From Patescibacteria group bacterium (GTDB taxonomy: Bacteria; Patescibacteriota; Minisyncoccia; Phycocordibacterales; DATDWN01), in contig JAUPVY010000030.1 of assembly GCA_030916785.1 (NCBI GenBank), forward strand, positions 1-6,932: a stretch of 6,932 nucleotides of DNA, in the 5' to 3' direction. A program made the translations under genes and the position numbers. Below, in pieces: positions 1 to 4,982 of this stretch. Position 1 is the first letter of the stretch. Every line of letters begins with the position of its first letter. The notes under the pieces were generated by a model. The model was not told the origin of the DNA. It saw only the letters and a program-made list of their open reading frames with translations, and searched no databases.

Positions 1-556
1 TTGAATCATCACTTTTTACATTTTTTATTTCCTGCTTTACATATTCCCGAACCATATCTGGCGTAAAAGCATCTTTTTTTGCATCAGAAATAGTTCTTAT
101 AATAGACGCCATATAAGCATCAGGTCTTCCTAGAGGCCGAAGCGGAGCAAACTCTGACTCGGATATGATATCGCGAATTAAAGACTCCTGATCCACATCT
201 GTCATTTGTTTGAAATCTCCTATGCGTAAAAAATGATCTGGATATTCAGACATCATACTAGAGGCAAAACTATGAAAAGTATGGATATAGACCTCGTGTG
301 CACGATTGCCTATTATTTCTCGAAGTTTTTCTCGCATTGCTCTAACACCAGCATCTGTATAAGTGATAGCCAAGATACCATGAGCTGGTGTATCAGTTTT
401 TCTCAAAATCTCTGCAATACGCAAAGTTAAAATTGTAGTTTTTCCAGTTCCCGGACCAGCCACCACCAAAACAGGTCCTTCGATAGTATCGACGGCTTTT
501 TTTTGTTCTTTATTTAAATTTTTATATTTCTCTTCAAAAACCTTGTCTCCAATCAT
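1..556 (-). CDS. UvrD/Rep-family (SF1A) ATP-dependent DNA helicase, N-terminal part, truncated by window edge
   Basis: This is the first 185 codons of a superfamily 1A DNA helicase, an ATP-driven 3'-5' translocase used in DNA repair or recombination. The frame is open from the ATG at 556 to the left edge, so the C-terminal part is missing. Visible motifs: a Q-motif LNKEQKKAV at residues 14-22 with Gln18, the Walker A loop AGPGTGKTT at 33-41, motif Ia ITYTDAGVRAM at 64-74, and motif Ib IHTFHSF at 91-97. Together these are diagnostic of the UvrD/PcrA/Rep/RecB group. The usual TFTNKAA form of motif Ia is replaced by TYTDAGV, which I associate with CPR helicases, some of which carry a C-terminal PD-(D/E)XK nuclease; that part cannot be seen here. 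There is no Shine-Dalgarno before the ATG. It begins 33 bases after the T-run of the preceding terminator, so it probably has its own promoter. The family is secure; the exact subfamily (UvrD, PcrA, RecB-like) is not. Confidence 0.92.
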   Translation of the reverse strand, partial: MIGDKVFEEKYKNLNKEQKKAVDTIEGPVLVVAGPGTGKTTILTLRIAEILRKTDTPAHGILAITYTDAGVRAMREKLREIIGNRAHEVYIHTFHSFASSMMSEYPDHFLRIGDFKQMTDVDQESLIRDIISESEFAPLRPLGRPDAYMASIIRTISDAKKDAFTPDMVREYVKQEIKNVKSDDS

Positions 557-562
557 GCATAT

Positions 563-568
563 AGAATA
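563..568 (-). promoter_or_regulatory. possible -10 box for the helicase gene, leaderless spacing
   Basis: TATTCT (4 of 6 matches to TATAAT) ends six bases before the helicase ATG at 556, so transcription would start at or next to the start codon. No convincing -35 box is seen; the nearest T-rich stretch belongs to the upstream terminator. There is no Shine-Dalgarno, which is consistent with a leaderless message. The evidence is weak, because such hexamers are common in AT-rich DNA. Confidence 0.3.
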
Positions 569-588
569 GCACAGATATTTATGGTACG

Positions 589-640
589 AAAAAGCCTTGT
601 GCCGAGGGGCCCAAACGGTGGCCCCCGCGTTGACACAAGA
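589..640 (-). terminator. Rho-independent terminator after the second zinc-ribbon gene
   Basis: Immediately after the TAG at 641-643 the minus strand can fold into an outer stem CTTGTG/CACAAG (634-639 with 596-601), an internal loop, and an inner GC stem GGGGCC/GGCCCC. GC and then five T residues (589-593) follow. Hairpin plus T-run directly after a stop codon is the signature of intrinsic termination. It separates this gene from the helicase gene downstream. Confidence 0.75.
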
Positions 641-829
641 CTAAAGAAGAACAGGTGTGGTAGAGTCTGCCTTTTCCCAGGCCTTGGTCACATGGTTCCA
701 GACCACCTCCTCAAGAAGACGATTGCAATGAGAACACATGCGATACTGCTTCATCACTATCGATATTCCCGGTTTGTGACAGTGGGGACAAACTCTGTCT
801 CCACTCACTATGTAAGATTCTTTAACCAA
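641..829 (-). CDS. Small CPHC-x14-CSHC zinc-ribbon protein (62 aa, TTG start)
   Basis: This 62-residue soluble protein has one zinc-ribbon: CPHC at residues 14-17 and CSHC at 32-35, separated by exactly 14 residues, giving four likely zinc-binding cysteines. After the ribbon comes a short acidic and tryptophan-containing tail (LLEEVVWNHVTKAWEKAD). I do not recognise a named family; nucleic-acid or protein binding is only an inference from the fold. The TTG start is chosen because GGAGG lies six bases upstream. The longer frame from a GTG at 892 would begin inside the preceding terminator hairpin and is unlikely to be the real start. It shares the ribbon and its exact spacing with the gene at 929-1129, so the two appear paralogous. 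Codons are GC-richer than those of dnaG, rpoD or rpoC. It has its own terminator, but no convincing promoter is seen between it and the upstream terminator, so expression may depend on readthrough. Confidence 0.72.
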   Translation of the reverse strand: MVKESYIVSGDRVCPHCHKPGISIVMKQYRMCSHCNRLLEEVVWNHVTKAWEKADSTTPVLL

Positions 830-835
830 ACCCCA

Positions 836-840
836 CCTCC
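836..840 (-). promoter_or_regulatory. Shine-Dalgarno that decides the TTG start at 829
   Basis: GGAGG on the minus strand is followed by six bases (TGGGGT) and then TTG in the frame of the zinc-ribbon protein. The spacing is ideal. No other in-frame start (GTG at 892, ATG at 874, GTG at 808) has a comparable site, which argues for the 62-residue product. Confidence 0.65.
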
Positions 841-877
841 AAAAAAATAATAACACGTATAATTTTTTCCACATAAT

Positions 878-930
878 AAAAAAGCCCCGCACCGACGGAA
901 CCCGTATTGGGTTCCGCCTAGCGCGAGACT
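878..930 (-). terminator. Strong Rho-independent terminator after the first zinc-ribbon gene
   Basis: The hairpin begins inside the TAG stop codon of the upstream gene. The inner stem GGCGGAACCC/GGGTTCCGTC (10 pairs) closes a five-base AATAC loop. After one bulged A, an outer stem GTCTCGCGCT/GGTGCGGGGC gives ten more pairs, followed directly by six T residues (878-883). Several pairs are G-U on the minus strand and would be A-C mismatches on the plus strand, so the structure is built for minus-strand RNA. Confidence 0.9.
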
Positions 931-1129
931 ACTCCTCCACCTTCTTCTCTCGGAACAGCCGCCACCTCCGAACTGGAACAGGTATCTTGCTCTCCTCTCC
1001 ACTACCCCACAGCTTTGCGTGGCAATGAGAGCAGGCGAAGTACATCATCCTTCGAAGAAAATGGACGTGCCCACCACAATGGGGGCATTCCATTCTCTGA
1101 TCCGCACCGTTCTTGGTCTTTTTGGGCAT
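929..1129 (-). CDS. Small CPHC-x14-CSHC zinc-ribbon protein (66 aa)
   Basis: This 66-residue, strongly basic, soluble protein has a single zinc-ribbon: CPHC at residues 15-18 and CSHC at 33-36 with 14 residues between, followed by a basic tail (VPVRRWRLFREKK). The four cysteines are probable zinc ligands and the charge suggests contact with nucleic acid; both are inferences, and I recognise no named family. The ATG at 1129 is well supported: AAAGGAGG lies six bases upstream and a near-consensus sigma-70 promoter precedes it. A strong terminator begins at the stop codon, so this is a complete single-gene transcription unit of roughly 265 bases. It is a likely paralogue of the gene at 641-829, sharing the ribbon spacing though little else. 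Its codons favour AAG, CGG, CTG and GAG, in contrast to the AT-rich codons of its neighbours, which may point to acquisition or to a different expression level. Confidence 0.85.
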   Translation of the reverse strand: MPKKTKNGADQRMECPHCGGHVHFLRRMMYFACSHCHAKLWGSGEESKIPVPVRRWRLFREKKVEE

Positions 1130-1135
1130 CTGTGT

Positions 1136-1143
1136 CCTCCTTT
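1136..1143 (-). promoter_or_regulatory. Strong Shine-Dalgarno for the 66-aa zinc-ribbon gene
   Basis: AAAGGAGG on the minus strand ends six bases before the ATG at 1129. It is noteworthy because dnaG, rpoD, the 166-aa gene and the helicase show no comparable site, so the zinc-ribbon genes are set apart by their translation signals. Confidence 0.85.
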
Positions 1144-1154
1144 AATCTTCCCGT

Positions 1155-1183
1155 ATTATATCACATATCAACCTTTTTGTAAA
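1155..1183 (-). promoter_or_regulatory. Sigma-70-type promoter for the 66-aa zinc-ribbon gene
   Basis: On the minus strand, TTTACA (1178-1183, 5 of 6 matches to TTGACA) and a perfect TATAAT (1155-1160) are separated by exactly 17 bases. Transcription should start near 1148, leaving a leader of about 19 bases that contains the Shine-Dalgarno. The promoter sits just downstream of the rpoD terminator, so the gene is independent of the dnaG-rpoD transcript. Confidence 0.85.
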
Positions 1184-1189
1184 GCTCAT

Positions 1190-1217
1190 AAAAAACCTCT
1201 CAACTGAGAGGTTTTTT
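1190..1217 (-). terminator. Symmetrical Rho-independent terminator after rpoD
   Basis: A perfect 12-bp palindrome, AAAAAACCTCTC (1190-1201) and GAGAGGTTTTTT (1206-1217) around a four-base loop, lies eight bases after the rpoD stop codon. In minus-strand RNA it is a CCTCTC/GAGAGG hairpin with a T-run, ending the dnaG-rpoD transcript. The symmetry means it could also act in the plus direction, but no plus-strand gene ends here. Confidence 0.9.
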
Positions 1218-1224
1218 ATGGCTA

Positions 1225-2514
1225 TTAATAGTAATTCCTGAGCCTGTTTATTTTATCATGCTGACGAATCTTCTCATGCGCCTTGGCCTCAATCTGTCTG
1301 ATACGCTCACGAGTAACTCCAAACTCCTTGCCCACTTCCTCTAATGTGTGTGTCACACCATCTACAAGTCCGTGACGAAGCTCTAGAATTTTTCTTTCTT
1401 TCTCTGGTAAATCATTTAGAATTTCCTTAACTTGGTCAGATATTATTCTTCGTGAAGATTCTTGATCTGGAGACAATATTTTTTCATCAGCAAGAAAATC
1501 TCCGAGTTTACTCTTACTCTCATCCCCCTCATCCCCGATAGGACTCTCGAGTGACAATGTACTCTGATCTATTTTTTCTATTGTATAAACTTTGTCCACA
1601 GGAAGATTCATTTCTATTGCTATTTCTTCTGGCAATGGATCTCGTCCTAGGTCCTGAGAGAGTCTCCTAACCACTTGTTTGTATTTAGCAATAGTCTCCA
1701 CCATGTGCACAGGAACACGAATAGTACGAGACTGATCAGCTAGGGCACGTGTTATAGCCTGACGAATCCACCATGTTGCATATGTAGAAAACTTATATCC
1801 CTTAGTCCAATCAAATTTACTAACGGCCTTAAATAACCCCAAGTTTCCCTCTTGTATCAAATCAAGAAGAGTCAGATCAGGACTACGATTGGCATATTTC
1901 TTGGCTATAGAAACCACTAGACGCAAGTTTGCTCTAGCCAAAAGATTTATAGCTTCTATATCCCCCTTTTCTATTCTCTTTGCCAATTCCTTCTCCTGTC
2001 CACCTGAAATAAGTTGATACTGACCAATCTCCTTCAAATACATCTGTATGGAATCATAAGAAGATTCTCCACCTCGTCCGTATGAATATTTCTTGTTTAT
2101 CAAATCATCATTTGAGTTGGACTCAAGCAAACCGCCTCCTTCCAAAACATCTACACCGCTACCAGAAAGCTTTTCATACAGCTCATCTAGAAAAATAATA
2201 TCATCCTCAACCGTAGGAAACTCTTTTAGAATTTCATCGTAGGTCACATAACCCCTATCCTTCCCCTTGGCCAAAAGTTTTATCATTCCCTCACCTTGTC
2301 TCTCTGATTTCTTTTGAACTGGCACATTCTTTTTAGGCACAGTTTTGGCTGCCCTCATAGCAAGAGAAGTTCTAGTGTTCTTTTTCTTGCGAACCTTAGG
2401 TACAACAAATTTCTTAGCTTTCTTGGTTTTCTTTGCTTTGGCCTTAACTTTTACCAATTTCTTGGTAGGTTTTTTGCCACCTGAGCTATTCTTTTTTGTT
2501 TTTTTATTTTTCAT
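1225..2514 (-). CDS. rpoD: RNA polymerase primary sigma factor RpoD/SigA (sigma-70, group 1)
   Basis: This 429-residue primary sigma factor directs RNA polymerase to housekeeping promoters. Residues 1-70 form an extraordinarily basic tail (27 lysines, with Ala/Pro/Val spacing). A short region 1.1-like segment (about 77-125) and an acidic linker follow. Region 1.2 spans about 153-186. Region 2 runs 193-275 with NLRLV at 196, DLIQEGN at 218-224 and TYATWWIRQAI at 244-254, the -10 recognition and melting helix. Region 3 is about 272-345, and region 4 ends in the helix-turn-helix LEEVGKEFGVTRERIRQIEA (391-410), which reads the -35 box. Two extra residues in the NRSPDLTLLDL stretch, compared with NRGLQFLDL of E. 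coli, fit CPR sigmas as I recall them. The ATG overlaps the end of dnaG by 11 bases and has no Shine-Dalgarno, so translation is probably coupled to dnaG. The promoter at 1155-1183 matches what such a sigma should recognise. Confidence 0.97.
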   Translation of the reverse strand: MKNKKTKKNSSGGKKPTKKLVKVKAKAKKTKKAKKFVVPKVRKKKNTRTSLAMRAAKTVPKKNVPVQKKSERQGEGMIKLLAKGKDRGYVTYDEILKEFPTVEDDIIFLDELYEKLSGSGVDVLEGGGLLESNSNDDLINKKYSYGRGGESSYDSIQMYLKEIGQYQLISGGQEKELAKRIEKGDIEAINLLARANLRLVVSIAKKYANRSPDLTLLDLIQEGNLGLFKAVSKFDWTKGYKFSTYATWWIRQAITRALADQSRTIRVPVHMVETIAKYKQVVRRLSQDLGRDPLPEEIAIEMNLPVDKVYTIEKIDQSTLSLESPIGDEGDESKSKLGDFLADEKILSPDQESSRRIISDQVKEILNDLPEKERKILELRHGLVDGVTHTLEEVGKEFGVTRERIRQIEAKAHEKIRQHDKINRLRNYY

Positions 2515-4222
2515 AATTGTTTTTAATTGTATTTATTTGTTTTGAAATTTCTTGACACTCCGTTAAATATTTTAGTATTTCATCCCCATTTTTTGTCTGT
2601 TCTGCTTTTTGTAAACTTACCATAGCAACCGAGAGTCTCTGTTTCAAGTACTCCTCCTCGAGTCCCAGAAGTAAGTACTCAATATCCTTTCTTAAATCAG
2701 GCTTACCGCCATAATAACTCTCTATTTCAAATAATAATAAATCTTTTTCTTTTAGAAACAATTCCTGTAGTTCAACCTTTCTTCCTCCAAAAATTTTATC
2801 GGCTCTTTTTTCTATTTCTTCTATATTTATATTCTCATCTCTGTTTGGACTTTCTTTTTGCCAAATGATAATACCCAAAACTCGTCTCTCTATTGCTTCT
2901 GTACGTTTTATACCAGAATGAGTTCCCCTTTCTACTTTTGGTAAACTGGCCTGCTCCACCCCAACATGCTTCAAATCCTCCCACAAAGCTTCTTCTTTTA
3001 TAAAAGTTTTCTGAGCAATACTTTTTATAAAGTGCGATTTCTCTATAGTACTAGTGAGAAATGCTATGTAAGGCAAAACGTGTTTTTGTATTTCTTGGCC
3101 AAGCTTTCTTGGTTCTAAACCATGTGACAAGAGTGAATCCGTATAAAAATCTATAATGTGCTTTGAGTGCTTTAGGGACTCCTTCAATTTCTCTACATCT
3201 TCTGTAGCCAGGTCTGCCGGATCTTTCCCCTCTGGCATAACAGCAAGTTTTAGCTCCATTCCCAAAGATAAAGCTAATTGGCTACTTCGATTTGATGCAG
3301 AGAATCCTGCACTGTCTCCGTCATATGACATTATTATCCTGTTTGATAATCTGCGAAGTTTAACTAGGTGATTTTCTGTCAAAGCCGTCCCGGACGAAGC
3401 AACTGTGTTGTTTATACCGACTTGATGTAGCATGATAAGATCCATCTGACCCTCGACTAAGATCGAGTAGTCTTTCAGTCTAATATTATTTTTTGCCTTA
3501 TCTAGTCCAAACAATATTTCTGATTTATTAAACAAAGATGTTTCTGGACTATTCAAATATTTTGGTGACTTATCATCAGCAACAAGTATTCTCCCCGAAA
3601 ATCCCACAACCCTACCAGACGAATCATTGATTGGGAACATTATTCTTCCTCGGAAAGTATCATAATAGGAATCCGTAGTTCCCTCCTTTCTTTTAATCAA
3701 CCCTACAAGCAACATATCTTTTTCTGACACTCCGCGTCCCAAAAGATATTCAAACAAACTTCTCCATTCAGCTGGAGCAAAACCAATTCTGAAATCTTTT
3801 ATCGTGCTGTCTAAAACTCCTCGGTTATGAAGATAGTCCAAAGCAGTTTTATTGTTAGCAAGATTCTTTTCATAGAAAAACACGGCCTGTTCAAGCACTG
3901 AGTGTAATCTTTGTTTTTCTGTCTTCTCTTCAGAATTATAGTTTTCTAGAGTGACACCAGCTCTATCTGCCAAGACCTTGAGACTTCCAATGAAATCGAG
4001 TCCCTCAAACTCTTGAACAAAAGTAAAAATATCTCCCTTGGCCTGACAACCAAAACAATAGTAACTTCCCCTATCTGGAGACACGAAAAATGAGGGCGTC
4101 TTTTCGTTGTGAAAAGGACATCTGCCCTTAAAATTCGTTCCCGCCTTATCTAATTTTATATAACTAGAAATTAGCGAAACAATGTCTATTTTTGATTTTA
4201 TTTGATCAACAGATGAAGACAT
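2504..4222 (-). CDS. dnaG: DNA primase DnaG
   Basis: This 572-residue primase makes RNA primers for replication, working with the DnaB helicase. The N-terminal CHC2 zinc-binding domain has Cys35, His38, Cys56 and Cys59 (CPFH and CFGC). The RNA polymerase core follows, including RGRIMFPI at 191-198 and the KYLNSPET segment at 221-228. The TOPRIM domain has the catalytic glutamate in EGQMD (257-261; EGYMD is usual), SGTALT at 277-282, and the metal-binding DGD at 301-303, followed by GKDPADL at 332-338. The rest (about 390-572) is a helical, poorly conserved C-terminus where the DnaB-interaction domain would lie. Length is normal for the family. The gene starts 34 bases after the 166-aa gene and its stop overlaps the rpoD start, matching the dnaG-rpoD pairing of the macromolecular-synthesis operon. 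There is no Shine-Dalgarno; TATAAC six bases before the ATG could be a -10 box for a leaderless transcript. Confidence 0.98.
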   Translation of the reverse strand: MSSSVDQIKSKIDIVSLISSYIKLDKAGTNFKGRCPFHNEKTPSFFVSPDRGSYYCFGCQAKGDIFTFVQEFEGLDFIGSLKVLADRAGVTLENYNSEEKTEKQRLHSVLEQAVFFYEKNLANNKTALDYLHNRGVLDSTIKDFRIGFAPAEWRSLFEYLLGRGVSEKDMLLVGLIKRKEGTTDSYYDTFRGRIMFPINDSSGRVVGFSGRILVADDKSPKYLNSPETSLFNKSEILFGLDKAKNNIRLKDYSILVEGQMDLIMLHQVGINNTVASSGTALTENHLVKLRRLSNRIIMSYDGDSAGFSASNRSSQLALSLGMELKLAVMPEGKDPADLATEDVEKLKESLKHSKHIIDFYTDSLLSHGLEPRKLGQEIQKHVLPYIAFLTSTIEKSHFIKSIAQKTFIKEEALWEDLKHVGVEQASLPKVERGTHSGIKRTEAIERRVLGIIIWQKESPNRDENINIEEIEKRADKIFGGRKVELQELFLKEKDLLLFEIESYYGGKPDLRKDIEYLLLGLEEEYLKQRLSVAMVSLQKAEQTKNGDEILKYLTECQEISKQINTIKNNYEK

Positions 4223-4228
4223 TTTTTA

Positions 4229-4234
4229 GTTATA
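4229..4234 (-). promoter_or_regulatory. possible -10 box for dnaG-rpoD, leaderless spacing
   Basis: TATAAC on the minus strand (5 of 6 matches to TATAAT) ends exactly six bases before the dnaG ATG, which would place the transcription start on the start codon. The expected -35 position reads AAATAA and is not convincing. The sequence is AT-rich, so chance is a real alternative. Confidence 0.35.
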
Positions 4235-4256
4235 AAGTTGAAAATTATAAATTATT

Positions 4257-4757
4257 TTAGTAATTTTTTACTAAAACATTTTCAGTAACTTTAGTTAATT
4301 TTTCAAAACCAACATATTCTTTATTCCTAATTACGCCAATTGAGTATGTAGCAACAGAATAAGAAGTATCACCATATTTCTTTACTAAGTTTTGCCAATC
4401 AGACTGTGCAAAATCACCTTGGTTCTTAAACGTTTCTAAAATCTTGAACTCACCCTTCTCAAAATTTATAACAGAAATGCAAGGATTATAACCATCTTCA
4501 AAAACAGCCAGTATATTATTTTTACCAATAAACTGAACAGCAACAGGCTTGCCCCACACGAGAGTACCTGGGTGTCCAGGTCTAACTGGAACAAGATCCT
4601 GAATCACTCCCCAATTATTCTGTAAAGTTGTTATTGTCTCTGATTCAGAATATTGAGTTGAGACCAGCGTATCTCTAAATAACGTAAAATACCCCGTACC
4701 CACAACAAAAACAACAGCTACTGCAACAAAAAATATTTTTATATTTTTTTGATTCAT
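4257..4757 (-). CDS. Hypothetical membrane-anchored protein (166 aa)
   Basis: I do not recognise this protein. It starts with a short basic N-terminus (MNQKNIK) and one hydrophobic helix at about residues 8-27, ending in LFRD, so it is probably a signal anchor with the remaining 139 residues outside the membrane; uncleaved versus cleaved cannot be decided. There is no lipobox cysteine. The outer domain has alternating hydrophobic stretches suggesting beta structure, with a proline/glycine-rich patch VRPGHPGTLVWGKPV at 58-72, one cysteine (Cys93), and an aromatic-rich end. It lies between the repeat element downstream of rpoC and dnaG, with 34 bases to dnaG, so it may be co-transcribed with dnaG and rpoD. 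There is no Shine-Dalgarno and no clear promoter. A proline/glycine-patterned extracellular domain suggests an envelope role, but nothing specific can be claimed. Confidence 0.82.
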   Translation of the reverse strand: MNQKNIKIFFVAVAVVFVVGTGYFTLFRDTLVSTQYSESETITTLQNNWGVIQDLVPVRPGHPGTLVWGKPVAVQFIGKNNILAVFEDGYNPCISVINFEKGEFKILETFKNQGDFAQSDWQNLVKKYGDTSYSVATYSIGVIRNKEYVGFEKLTKVTENVLVKNY

Positions 4758-4819
4758 ATTGTTTTATTTAAGTAAAACGTGAATAAATTTACATAACCAC
4801 TTAATAAAATTTTGTTGAA

Positions 4820-4949
4820 CCAAGATATTTTTGGAGCATCCGCAGGCTTCCAGCATGGCTCTGTCAAGGCACCCCGTTCTTGACAGATGGAAGCCGAGGA
4901 CTAGAGTGAGTCATTCGCTGGAATGACGAACGTCTCCAAAATATCCTGG
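4820..4949 (-). repeat. Y-shaped inverted-repeat element (MITE-like or structured RNA) between rpoC and the 166-aa gene
   Basis: About 130 bases form a nested palindrome. The outer arms are CCAAGATATTTTTGGAG (4820-4836) and CTCCAAAATATCCTGG (4934-4949), 16 pairs with one bulged base. Inside are two hairpins. The first, 4845-4895, has GGCTTCCA/TGGAAGCC and CTGTCAAG/CTTGACAG, both perfect, around an eight-base bulge and a ten-base loop. The second, 4910-4927, is GTCATTC/GAATGAC with loop GCTG. One outer-arm pair is G-U on the minus strand but A-C on the plus strand, favouring a fold in minus-strand RNA, co-directional with rpoC. The interior is GC-richer than the surrounding gap. No coding sequence is supported inside. 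It could be a non-autonomous mobile element, a dispersed REP-like repeat, or the 3' structure of the rpoC message; it lacks a T-run, so it is not a standard terminator. Confidence 0.7.
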
Positions 4950-4982
4950 TGATAAAGAAATTTTATGTTGTAAAAGAACCTC

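Noticed and set aside
581..850. Plus-strand frame of 89 codons opposite the second zinc-ribbon gene
   Set aside because: It lies antisense to a gene with a conserved zinc-ribbon, crosses the terminator hairpin, shows no recognisable domain and has no Shine-Dalgarno.
641..892. Longer 83-residue version of the second zinc-ribbon protein starting at GTG 892, with a hydrophobic N-terminus (FFIMWKKLYVLLFFW) that looks like a membrane segment
   Set aside because: The extra codons are translated terminator hairpin and T-rich spacer, there is no Shine-Dalgarno for that start, and GGAGG sits at ideal spacing before the TTG at 829.
4764..4856. Short minus-strand frame of about 30 codons (starts MLEACGCSKN) running out of the palindromic element toward the 166-aa gene
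   Set aside because: There is no ribosome-binding site, the start lies inside the hairpin, and the composition is that of the repeat arms and AT-rich spacer.
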